The notes below the pieces were generated by a model, which ran no database searches, was not told the origin of the DNA, and saw only the letters and a program-made list of their open reading frames with translations. Both the position numbers and the translations under genes were made by a program. A stretch of DNA of 7,412 nucleotides from Thermoplasmatota archaeon (GTDB taxonomy: Archaea; Thermoplasmatota; E2; DHVEG-1): the NCBI GenBank assembly GCA_030609445.1, contig JAUWCF010000043.1:1-7412 (forward strand), written 5' to 3'. Positions 1-6,939 of this stretch are shown one piece after another. Position 1 is the stretch's first letter. Every line of letters starts with the position of its first letter.

Positions 1-2
1 GC

Positions 3-101
3 CCATATAAAGAACTTGTTGTACAATTGTTACCGGATTTATTATGGGCATTTCTCGGAGAAGGAAAAGGAGTTGGGAAAAACGGCATTTTGACAAAATA
101 A
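3..101 (+). CDS. 3' end of an unidentified upstream gene (partial)
   Basis: A + strand frame is open from the left edge and ends at TAA 99-101. It gives a 32-residue tail with a hydrophobic stretch (LLPDLLWAFL) and then a glycine- and lysine-rich end (GEGKGVGKNG). The mix of residues is more protein-like than the other frames here. The opposite strand is also open across this short stretch, so strand is not certain. No family is recognised. The TATA box of the next gene starts 9 bp after this stop, so the next gene probably has its own promoter. Confidence 0.4.
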   Translation, partial: PYKELVVQLLPDLLWAFLGEGKGVGKNGILTK

Positions 102-110
102 CGCAATATG

Positions 111-118
111 TTTAAATA
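111..118 (+). promoter_or_regulatory. TATA box for the small exported protein gene
   Basis: TTTAAATA at 111-118 closely matches the archaeal TATA consensus. Transcription normally starts about 25 bp past the box centre, here around 138-142. That leaves a leader of roughly 10 nt before ATG 151. The box overlaps the alternative ATG at 118, so 118 could not be in this transcript. Confidence 0.5.
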
Positions 119-150
119 TGTGGTCCAGCAGAGTATATACATTGTATACG

Positions 151-696
151 ATGAGAAGAAAGTATAAATCCAGAAAAATGTTATTTTTTATAGTTTTACT
201 ATTCTTTATCATACAAGTAGTTGCTATTATAGGATTAGCAGAGGAAAAAAATCAGCCTGAATTAAAACCAGACAAGATCACCAGTAAAGAAAAATATGAT
301 TTTGCGAGTATTACTGCTCCAAACCCACAATTAACTATCGACGCTCCCAATTATGTTTCGCCTGGGGATGAACTCAAGATAGTGGTAACTTCAGATGCTG
401 AACCAGTCGGAGGAGCAACAGTAAAATTATTAAGTGAAATTACGACAGATGAAGATGGAACTGCTTCCATCGAAATTCCTATATCATTAGCAGATATGAA
501 ATTGATTTTAACAGCAACAAAAGATGACTTTGATCCATGTGCTATGTTGATAAACATTGGTTCTAAAGAAAAAACAGAATACATGACTCCATATATCGCA
601 CAACCTTCTAATGGAATATCTGTGTTGCAAAGTTTTCAGAGTATATGGAACATTCCATTTTTAGATAGATTATCAACGTTTCAAACAGGTAATTAG
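151..696 (+). CDS. Small exported protein with one Ig-like/carboxypeptidase-regulatory-like beta-sandwich domain
   Basis: This 181-residue protein has a basic n-region (MRRKYKSRK) and a strongly hydrophobic segment at residues 10-29 ending GLA before EEKNQPE. That is a typical signal peptide or N-terminal anchor. Residues about 56-138 look like a single beta-sandwich domain: APNYVSPGDELKI, then GGATVKLL, then TTDEDGTASIEI, then LTATKDDFD. This A-x-V followed by TDxDG pattern is typical of carboxypeptidase-regulatory-like and Big-type domains in secreted proteins. A tail of about 40 residues follows with no second membrane segment. An in-frame ATG at 118 would add 11 residues, but it sits in the TATA box; ATG 151 also gives the better signal peptide. 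No catalytic motif is visible, so it may be a structural or binding protein of the cell surface. The specific family is not recognised. Confidence 0.72.
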   Translation: MRRKYKSRKMLFFIVLLFFIIQVVAIIGLAEEKNQPELKPDKITSKEKYDFASITAPNPQLTIDAPNYVSPGDELKIVVTSDAEPVGGATVKLLSEITTDEDGTASIEIPISLADMKLILTATKDDFDPCAMLINIGSKEKTEYMTPYIAQPSNGISVLQSFQSIWNIPFLDRLSTFQTGN

Positions 697-711
697 ATAG
701 AGCCAACCGAC

Positions 712-720
712 TTATTTTTT
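712..720 (+). terminator. Oligo-T terminator candidate
   Basis: TTATTTTTT lies 16 bp after the stop codon at 694-696, including six consecutive T at 715-720. Archaeal RNA polymerase terminates at such non-template T runs without needing a hairpin. The next gene starts about 90 bp further on with its own promoter, which fits a transcript end here. Assigned from position and composition only. Confidence 0.42.
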
Positions 721-769
721 AGTTAATCACAAATCAAATCTATTTTAAAATTTACTTTCACCAATCCCT

Positions 770-785
770 GAAAAAGTCTTATAAC
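770..785 (+). promoter_or_regulatory. BRE and TATA box for the DUF763 gene
   Basis: A purine tract (GAAAAAG, 770-776) resembling a TFB-recognition element is followed by a TATA-like CTTATAAC (778-785). The predicted start of transcription is near 807-809, only about 5 nt before ATG 813. The mRNA would be nearly leaderless, consistent with no Shine-Dalgarno sequence before that ATG. Confidence 0.5.
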
Positions 786-812
786 TAGTGAGATTAATCA
801 ACAATTATAACC

Positions 813-1940
813 ATGCCAAAAACAGGAGTCGCAAATCTTCCTTTACATCCAGGTAAAGCACCCCGATGGTTGTTTAAAAGAATGGTATCGCTTTCCAAAG
901 GAATCGCAGAAGTCATAATATATGAGTACGGAAAAGACGAGTTTTTACGAAGAATTTCTGATCCATTCTGGTTTCAAGCATTATCTTGTGTTCTTGGATA
1001 CGATTGGCACTCTAGCGGAACAACCACTGTAACCTGTGGAGCATTAAAGAAGGCAATTGATCCGGAACAATTTGGATTAGCAATAACAGGTGGCAAAGGA
1101 AAAGCATCGAGAAAAACACTGTCCGAGGTTGAAAAAATCGGAGAACTCTATAATCTTTCAACCTCATCAATTGAAGAATTACAATATTCAAGTCGTATGG
1201 CTGCAAAAGTAGACAATACAGCAATACAAGATGGACATAACCTCTATCATCACGTACTTCTTTTTTCTGAAAATGGAAAATGGGCAGTCATACAACAAGG
1301 AATGAATCCTGAAACAAAATATGCACGAAGATATCACTGGCTCTCAGAAACCGTTGAAAATTATGTCTGTGAGCCACATACTGCAATCATGTCAGATGTT
1401 CTACAAGATAAAGTATTGAATATGACCTCAAAGCAAAGCATTCCTGCTCAGAAAGTATCTGTTGATCTAGTCAATGACAATCCCGCTCATCTTAGACGAG
1501 ATTGGGCAGAATTAACCCTGCCTCACAATCAAAGAACACTTGACAACTGGACGGAGGATAAGCAAAACAATAAATCTATTGGCAATCTCCATATGCCAAG
1601 ATCAATAAACTGGGCAAAAATGACAGAAATCTATGACTTTCAACCAAAAAACTATGAAGAACTCCTCTCAATAAAAGGAGTTGGGCCAAATACCGTTAGA
1701 GCTCTAGCACTCATTTCTGATCTTATTTATGGAGAAAAACCATCATGGCATGATTCAATTGTACGGTACTCATATACAGTAGGCGGTAAAGATGGTGTAC
1801 CTTTTCCGGTGGATAGAAAAGCCATGGATGAATCAACAGTAATCATACAACAGGGAATACAGCAGGCAAAAATTGGGGATAAGGAAAAGATAAAGGCACT
1901 TAGAAGATTGAAAGACTACATTCCTTATAGAAACCAATAA
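813..1940 (+). CDS. DUF763 family protein with helix-hairpin-helix motif
   Basis: This 375-residue protein is recognised as DUF763 (Pfam PF05559), a family found in archaea and some bacteria whose function is unproven. Family hallmarks run along its whole length: TGVANLPLHPGKAPRWLFKRM at the N-terminus, DPFWFQALSCVLGYDWHSSG at 50-69, a GALKKAI segment near 76, DGHNLYHH at 140-147, and WAVIQQGMN followed by ARRYHWLS at 157-178. Near the C-terminus, LLSIKGVGPNTVRALAL at 284-300 is a helix-hairpin-helix of the type that binds DNA backbone non-specifically. VGGKDGVPFPVDRKAMD follows at 323-339. The length is normal for the family and nothing is missing. There is no signal peptide or membrane segment, so it acts in the cytoplasm, plausibly on nucleic acid given the helix-hairpin-helix. 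It has its own promoter and sits between two exported-protein genes, so a link with them is not implied. Confidence 0.93.
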   Translation: MPKTGVANLPLHPGKAPRWLFKRMVSLSKGIAEVIIYEYGKDEFLRRISDPFWFQALSCVLGYDWHSSGTTTVTCGALKKAIDPEQFGLAITGGKGKASRKTLSEVEKIGELYNLSTSSIEELQYSSRMAAKVDNTAIQDGHNLYHHVLLFSENGKWAVIQQGMNPETKYARRYHWLSETVENYVCEPHTAIMSDVLQDKVLNMTSKQSIPAQKVSVDLVNDNPAHLRRDWAELTLPHNQRTLDNWTEDKQNNKSIGNLHMPRSINWAKMTEIYDFQPKNYEELLSIKGVGPNTVRALALISDLIYGEKPSWHDSIVRYSYTVGGKDGVPFPVDRKAMDESTVIIQQGIQQAKIGDKEKIKALRRLKDYIPYRNQ

Positions 1941-1945
1941 ATTTA

Positions 1946-1953
1946 TTTATATA
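1946..1953 (+). promoter_or_regulatory. TATA box for the transglutaminase-like gene
   Basis: TTTATATA at 1946-1953 is a perfect-looking archaeal TATA box, beginning 6 bp after the stop of the preceding gene. The first base of the box is 31 bp upstream of ATG 1977, exactly the spacing expected if transcription starts at or beside that ATG. A start at 1962 would lie upstream of the predicted mRNA 5' end. Confidence 0.62.
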
Positions 1954-1976
1954 GTAGATGTATGTTAAATATAATT

Positions 1977-4859
1977 ATGGGGAACTATTCATTAAAACGT
2001 AATAAACAATTACAATCATTTGGGAGAACAATTCTAATTCTAACAATAATTATTTTTCTTATATCCCCTGGAGTTATTGGCATCAGCTTTTTTGAAAAAA
2101 ATAATAGCTATACTGACCAAAGCATTGTTTCAAAGATTTCTAAAGAAATTGAAATTCCCGCAGGCTCTGATTACTACATAAAATTTGATTCAGAAACACA
2201 AACTTTAGAAGGAAAAGAAACGAACTCTTACTCAAAAGGATTATCTGAAAAAACAATTTCTGCTATCGTAAAGTCACCAAAATGGATTCAAAGAGAACTT
2301 ACAAGACAATTTCAATCTCTTGAGAGCCCTGAGGAATATGCAGAGTTGATATTAAGTGTTAGCAAACAATATTCTGATGAGATTGCGTTTTCCATAGCAT
2401 GCTCTCCATTAGGTGCTGCTCCTTCAGTTGATGTCATTAGAGATAATACATTTTTTCTGTATGAGAATGATAAATGGATACAATATGCTGACATCATTGA
2501 TTATGATAATGAAGATGGAGATTACTATTCAACCATCAGATACAGAGTGTTAGAAAATGATACAGTAAAAGAGTTTGAATATCCTCGGGATATTTATTAT
2601 TGGTATGTCGTCCAACCAAAAACTCTGAGTGAAAATGCTGAACGCATCTATGAAAAAATTTGGAGAGAGTATCTTTTCAATCACAATGATTTGGGCTATC
2701 CTTTGTTGAAGGAGAAGTTGTCAACTATTGAATATCTCTGGGATTGCAAGCCATATTCTCAGCCAGCTAACAGGCTTTGGAAATGGAGCATGGAGAATCA
2801 TCCAACTGCAATTGAAGCAACAAGTTACTGGATTGGAAAAACAGTTCCACATCAAGCAACAGGAGATAGACCCGGTCAACCAAACATTATTGCACATGAA
2901 CACAATGGATATTGTGGAGAGTTACAGCGGATTGCAGTTGCAGCACAACGAACTTCATTGATTCCATCGATAGGTGCATGTAATATTGGAGAGGATCACG
3001 TCTGGAGAGAATTCTACGAACGAGGTTGGCATCAAAACGACAACTGGTGGACAGATAGCGGGGGAATCGTCGATGATCCAGATGTATATCAATATGGCTG
3101 GGGAAAATATATGTCTGCTGTATTTACATGGAGAGGCGATGATTTAATCTATGATGTAACTCCGACATACATTCATCCTGAAGATAGAACGACAGTAAAA
3201 TTTGTTGTAAAAGACAGCTATCTTCACTCTGTTGACGGTGCTCGAGTAACAGTTACTGTACAAGGAATAAAAGACATCATGTGGTTAAAAAACACAATAT
3301 TGGAAAAGATCCAAGAAATATGGGACAGGTTACCTGATTTTATCAAAGGAAAAATCCTCCAAGCCATTTATGAGCGGGTTCAAGATAAAATCGATGAAAT
3401 TCCAGACATTATCGATGGACTGACAGTTACAACATGGAACTACACTGACATGAAGGGGGAATGCACACTTGAACTTGGTAAAAACCATAAGTATCTTTTT
3501 GTCATTCAACAAGGAAATAACCTTAGAAAACCTTGGCAGCTTGCAAAAAATAATGCAATAAGAATCTATAACAATACTCGTGATAAAACATTTCACATAA
3601 CTTTTCTTGATTTCTCCAATAGAGTCCAGAGACGCATCAGTAAAGAAATGCCTGAGGGGGGCTGCATCTTTGATATCTCATTTGATACAAAGGCGTATCA
3701 ACTGCAGAAAAATGTAAGAACTGACCTCATTGGAACCTACGATACGAAGGGAGATATTGATTTTTTTATTTTGGATGAAGAAAACTTTGGGAAATATATG
3801 GATGGAAAAAGATTTTCTTGTTTCAACTATATCGAGGAGGAAAACTCAGATTTTAGTTTGAGTGCAGAGAAAAAAGATTGGTATATTGTTTTTAGAAACC
3901 ATGCTCACCGGACAAATGTTGTATTAGATTTTTCAATTCAAGTTGAAGTATCTACAGATATAGATAAGGTGCGGATTGTTTCTCCGGATACAAGCATTTT
4001 TGATAATCCTATTTTTAATGTAGGCGATGTCGTTAATATCTCTGGAATTGCAACAGATGATATCCTTCTTATTATTGATAATGAATCTATACCAGTCCCA
4101 ACTATTAATGGCGAGTGGTCCCATCTTTGGGATACATCTGAAGCAATAGTACACGATCATCTAATTTCAGCAAACTGTGGTGATGCATACGATGAAATAT
4201 TTATTTCATTAATCGATACAATTCCTCCCGAGATAGAAATCATTGAACCACAAGATGGAGAAATCACAGATGTCGATTCTTTAATTATTTCTGGTCATAG
4301 TATGGATAACGTTGGTGTTGAAAAAGTCGAAGTGGCAATTGATTATGGTGAATATGTAGAAGCAAATGGAATAGAAAACTGGTCTATCGAGTGGGATATA
4401 AGTGGTTTAGCGCTTGGAGATCACTTTATCTTTGCAAAAGCAATTGACATATTTGGACAGAAATCAATTCATTCGATAAACATTGTAGTAAACGAAAGTG
4501 GTCATGATTGGGGACCCTTGATTAATAATTACTATCACAAACCAGATAGCCCGACAAACATTAGTAATGTCATAATCTATGCAAACGTTACAAAAAATAG
4601 CCCCTTTGACATCAAAAGAGTTGTTTTATACTGTAATAATGGCACAGAAACAAACACGTTTGAGATGTACCGGTATGCTGATAATCCTGTTCAGGATCGT
4701 CATGAAGAAGATCCGTTATATAATGAGCCGAATGACCCAATATTTGGCTTTGAACTTGGGCAATTTAATACAGGCGACTCCATAATCTATTGGGTTGTAG
4801 CTTTAGATACTGCAAATAATTTTGTTCAATCAAATGAAAAATCCTTTATGATCGATTAA
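1977..4859 (+). CDS. Large exported transglutaminase-like protein with multiple beta-sandwich domains
   Basis: Residues are numbered from ATG 1977 (960 aa); an ATG at 1962 would add five. A basic start (LKRNKQ) and hydrophobic segment (residues about 18-38) form a signal peptide or N-terminal anchor. An N-terminal domain with DEIAFSIA (134-141) and YYWYVVQPKTLSE (207-219) precedes a transglutaminase-like core. That core has GYCGE with Cys313, EDHVWREF with His341, and WHQNDNWW with Asp355 as the likely triad. The core fold is shared by crosslinking transglutaminases and by papain-like proteases or amidases, so the reaction is unknown. Next comes a carboxypeptidase-regulatory-like sandwich (406-512) interrupted by a charged helical stretch (431-482). 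A beta-rich region ending in a WYIVFRN strand (585-657, loosely GOLD/jelly-roll-like) follows, then two or three Ig-like domains (663-958). There is no C-terminal anchor. Eleven N-X-S/T sequons are present, seven after residue 685. It is closely followed by a sulfotransferase gene. Confidence 0.86.
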   Translation: MGNYSLKRNKQLQSFGRTILILTIIIFLISPGVIGISFFEKNNSYTDQSIVSKISKEIEIPAGSDYYIKFDSETQTLEGKETNSYSKGLSEKTISAIVKSPKWIQRELTRQFQSLESPEEYAELILSVSKQYSDEIAFSIACSPLGAAPSVDVIRDNTFFLYENDKWIQYADIIDYDNEDGDYYSTIRYRVLENDTVKEFEYPRDIYYWYVVQPKTLSENAERIYEKIWREYLFNHNDLGYPLLKEKLSTIEYLWDCKPYSQPANRLWKWSMENHPTAIEATSYWIGKTVPHQATGDRPGQPNIIAHEHNGYCGELQRIAVAAQRTSLIPSIGACNIGEDHVWREFYERGWHQNDNWWTDSGGIVDDPDVYQYGWGKYMSAVFTWRGDDLIYDVTPTYIHPEDRTTVKFVVKDSYLHSVDGARVTVTVQGIKDIMWLKNTILEKIQEIWDRLPDFIKGKILQAIYERVQDKIDEIPDIIDGLTVTTWNYTDMKGECTLELGKNHKYLFVIQQGNNLRKPWQLAKNNAIRIYNNTRDKTFHITFLDFSNRVQRRISKEMPEGGCIFDISFDTKAYQLQKNVRTDLIGTYDTKGDIDFFILDEENFGKYMDGKRFSCFNYIEEENSDFSLSAEKKDWYIVFRNHAHRTNVVLDFSIQVEVSTDIDKVRIVSPDTSIFDNPIFNVGDVVNISGIATDDILLIIDNESIPVPTINGEWSHLWDTSEAIVHDHLISANCGDAYDEIFISLIDTIPPEIEIIEPQDGEITDVDSLIISGHSMDNVGVEKVEVAIDYGEYVEANGIENWSIEWDISGLALGDHFIFAKAIDIFGQKSIHSINIVVNESGHDWGPLINNYYHKPDSPTNISNVIIYANVTKNSPFDIKRVVLYCNNGTETNTFEMYRYADNPVQDRHEEDPLYNEPNDPIFGFELGQFNTGDSIIYWVVALDTANNFVQSNEKSFMID
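4845..4850 (+). promoter_or_regulatory. Weak TATA-like element before the sulfotransferase gene
   Basis: TTTATG at 4845-4850, inside the 3' end of the preceding gene, begins 32 bp before ATG 4877. This is the same spacing as the strong box at 1946 has to ATG 1977. It could give a leaderless sulfotransferase mRNA, which would explain why no Shine-Dalgarno sequence precedes that gene. The match to consensus is partial, and co-transcription from the upstream gene is equally possible. Confidence 0.28.
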
Positions 4860-4870
4860 CATTGTAATTT

Positions 4871-5842
4871 GTGAGTATGAATCCTGACCTGCGATATCTA
4901 AAAAAATTGGAAGATATAGATTTTCAACCTGTATTCATAATGGGATTGCATCGATCTGGAACCAGTATTTTATACAAAATGCTTACATCATCTGGATGTT
5001 TTAATCCTGTTTCAGTATATCATCTGATAAAATACGATCAGCTTTTAGATGATTATGAAAACAAAAGACAAGACAATGTAAAAAAAAGACTTACGGAATC
5101 ATTCAGAAAAAAAGGCCTTGATGATCGAGGAATTGACAAGTTAAAGGTCAGTGCTGATTTTGCAGAGGAATATGGATTTTTTCTTGATGAGAAATCAGCA
5201 CAGACATTCATTACAAAAAAGAACGTTTCAAAGTTTAACGAAATGTGTAAAAAAATTACGTATATCTCAGATAGAAAAAAGCTGATTCTTCTGAAAAACC
5301 CATATGATTTTTCGAATTTTATCTTTATAAAAAAGGCTTTTCCAAATGCACAATTTGTCTTTATTCACAGGCATCCTTTAAAGGTGTTAAGTTCCCTATT
5401 ATCTGCTGTGAGAGTTCTGTTTAGGGAACATAATTTTTATGCTTCACAAATATCTAGGATTTATAACAGATTCTATGAAAATCCTTTATCGCGATATTCG
5501 CTTAAATATCTGACATCAAATCTTTCATTTTTTGGACTTGTGCTACTTTGTATTAATTCTTCAAAATCCACGAAATATTATCTAAAAAATATAAGAAAAC
5601 TGCCAGACGATTGTTATATCTCAATAACGTATGAAGAACTATGTAATAACCCCCAGCAAACTATGGAAAATATTTTTCCAAGACTAAACATAAAACCAAA
5701 GAAAAAAATTGATTACAATTCATTTATTAAACCAAGGAAGACAATTCTTGACCCAAGTGTTGTGTCTTTAAGAAAATATATCTATTCATCCATGAGAGCC
5801 TATTGTAAAAAGTTTAATTATACACTTGATAATTATCTTTAG
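4871..5842 (+). CDS. PAPS-dependent sulfotransferase (Sulfotransfer_3-like)
   Basis: This 323-residue protein would transfer sulfate from PAPS to an acceptor hydroxyl or amine. VFIMGLHRSGTSILYKML (21-38) is the 5'-phosphosulfate loop of sulfotransferases, with the GxxRSGTS core at 25-32. LLKNPYDF (140-147) followed by the FPNAQFVFIHRHPLKVLSS region (157-175) is the 3'-phosphate site, with Arg167 and Ser174/Ser175 in the usual places. ISITYEELCNNPQQTMENIF (250-269) is the conserved C-terminal YExL segment. No signal peptide or clear membrane span is visible, so it is probably cytoplasmic, acting on a precursor before export. The acceptor cannot be read from the sequence. GTG 4871 gives the longest protein and lies 11 bp after the upstream stop. 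ATG 4877, two codons in, is equally good and fits a leaderless start. Proximity suggests work with the exported transglutaminase-like protein or with surface glycans. Confidence 0.87.
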   Translation: MSMNPDLRYLKKLEDIDFQPVFIMGLHRSGTSILYKMLTSSGCFNPVSVYHLIKYDQLLDDYENKRQDNVKKRLTESFRKKGLDDRGIDKLKVSADFAEEYGFFLDEKSAQTFITKKNVSKFNEMCKKITYISDRKKLILLKNPYDFSNFIFIKKAFPNAQFVFIHRHPLKVLSSLLSAVRVLFREHNFYASQISRIYNRFYENPLSRYSLKYLTSNLSFFGLVLLCINSSKSTKYYLKNIRKLPDDCYISITYEELCNNPQQTMENIFPRLNIKPKKKIDYNSFIKPRKTILDPSVVSLRKYIYSSMRAYCKKFNYTLDNYL

Positions 5843-5848
5843 TTCCCA

Positions 5849-6892
5849 TTACAAGAACGATTGTATTTGATCTTCAATAATCTTTAATGTTTCTTTTTGA
5901 TCTCCAGGATCATACGATTCTAGACTCTTTTTATAAAAATTTAGGTTTTGTAAAAAATCCTCAATATCCCCTTTGCAAAAATCCATTTTATAGACACCGA
6001 CTCCTAGTTTTTCAATAAACTGTCCATTTATCACTTGTTCAAACTGATGTCGTATAGGATGAGAAAAAATAGGTTTTTTAAGATATAATGCCTCGCTGAG
6101 GACCGTAAAACCTCCATTGGCAATAACAGCTTTAGCATTAGCAATGTCATGATAAAAGTCCTCCTCGTTAAAGCGTTTGAATATAAGATTTTCATCAACA
6201 AGTTCTTTGTTAAACCCGTAGATAATAAATGTTTCATCTATTTTTTTCAATACCTCAGTAATAAACTCTGTAGAAATTGATGTCTGATAGACAAAAACGT
6301 GATTGCCATATGTTGGTTTTTGTTTTAATATCCCTTCTTGGATAAGCGGCTTTAAAAACATAACTTTAGGCTTGTCAATTTGTTCATCTGAGAAATCATA
6401 AATAATGTATTTATCAGCATTCATAACCGATATTTTTACGGCGATAATCAAAAAAAGCCATGAGAGATATTCCCCAAAATTTATCTTATATTTTCGATGC
6501 AGTAACACTTGAGGGTTATCAATGCTTAATCGTTTTATTCCACTGAAAAATGCGGCAACATGACTGATTGGATCTGCATCAGTGATCAATAGTTCAGGTT
6601 TGAACTCTTTAATGATCCGTCTAACCTTGAAAAAAGAAAACGGCGTTTTTGCAAATGTTCTAAAAATCATCCGAAAAATGCTGTAAAAAAGCCTTACTTG
6701 ATTCCCTCGATATACAAACCTTGGAGATTCAATCTCTTCAACATAATCAAACTGTTTTGATAGAAAATCATATGCTTTTCCGCCAGCAACAATTCGTATG
6801 TCATGCTTATTTTTAAGATGATTAATCAAAATTCTACTTCTACTGGCATGCCCAAGACCTTCGCCACAAAGGCCATAGAGTATTCTTGCCAT
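5849..6892 (-). CDS. MJ1255-type glycosyltransferase (GT-B fold, GT28/MurG-like)
   Basis: This 347-residue protein matches the MJ1255 family (TIGR00661) of predicted nucleotide-sugar-dependent glycosyltransferases. The N-terminal Rossmann half starts directly with ARILYGLCGEGLGHASRSR (2-20), the acceptor-side glycine-rich loop. LLITDADPISHVAAFF follows at 101-116. The C-terminal half has AVIANGGFTVLSEALYLKKP (255-274) and then SHPIRHQFEQVINGQFIEKLG (277-297), the usual donor-sugar site with the glycine pair, Glu267 and the QFEQ motif. Length is normal and both halves are present. A hydrophobic patch (LSWLFLIIAVKISV, 143-156) may help membrane association. Donor and acceptor are unknown; cell-surface glycan or glycolipid is plausible. 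It is convergent with the sulfotransferase gene, stop codons 6 bp apart, and has its own promoter and Shine-Dalgarno-like site. Confidence 0.9.
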   Translation of the reverse strand: MARILYGLCGEGLGHASRSRILINHLKNKHDIRIVAGGKAYDFLSKQFDYVEEIESPRFVYRGNQVRLFYSIFRMIFRTFAKTPFSFFKVRRIIKEFKPELLITDADPISHVAAFFSGIKRLSIDNPQVLLHRKYKINFGEYLSWLFLIIAVKISVMNADKYIIYDFSDEQIDKPKVMFLKPLIQEGILKQKPTYGNHVFVYQTSISTEFITEVLKKIDETFIIYGFNKELVDENLIFKRFNEEDFYHDIANAKAVIANGGFTVLSEALYLKKPIFSHPIRHQFEQVINGQFIEKLGVGVYKMDFCKGDIEDFLQNLNFYKKSLESYDPGDQKETLKIIEDQIQSFL

Positions 6893-6898
6893 ATTCTT

Positions 6899-6905
6899 TC
6901 ATCTC
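6899..6905 (-). promoter_or_regulatory. Shine-Dalgarno-like site for the glycosyltransferase gene
   Basis: Read on the minus strand this is GAGATGA, one mismatch from GAGGTGA, with 6 nt between it and ATG 6892. It supports that start. It stands out because the + strand genes here lack such a site and seem to be leaderless. Confidence 0.45.
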
Positions 6906-6930
6906 TTATGTATTTACTAATAACTCTTTA

Positions 6931-6939
6931 TTTATAAAA
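6931..6939 (-). promoter_or_regulatory. TATA box for the glycosyltransferase gene
   Basis: On the minus strand TTTTATAAA lies about 46 bp upstream of ATG 6892. Transcription would begin near 6907-6910, giving a leader of about 16-18 nt that just contains the Shine-Dalgarno-like GAGATGA. The 85-bp gap to the upstream minus-strand gene thus holds a separate promoter. Confidence 0.5.

Noticed and set aside
133..149. GTATATAC and GTATAC, two short palindromes before ATG 151, as a possible operator or second TATA box
   Set aside because: The palindromes are short and AT-biased. Using them as a TATA box would push the start to ATG 178, which removes the basic n-region of the signal peptide.
722..800. 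TTAATCA repeated at 722-728 and 794-800
   Set aside because: A 7-base repeat in AT-rich intergenic DNA is expected by chance and has no further structure.
1012..1224. Minus-strand open frame of 70 codons inside the DUF763 gene
   Set aside because: The + strand frame carries conserved family motifs throughout this stretch; the antisense product is Leu-rich with no start signals.
4579..4785. Alternative + frame open for 68 codons inside the transglutaminase-like gene
   Set aside because: It lies wholly within the Ig-like C-terminal region, in another frame, with no promoter or recognisable motif.
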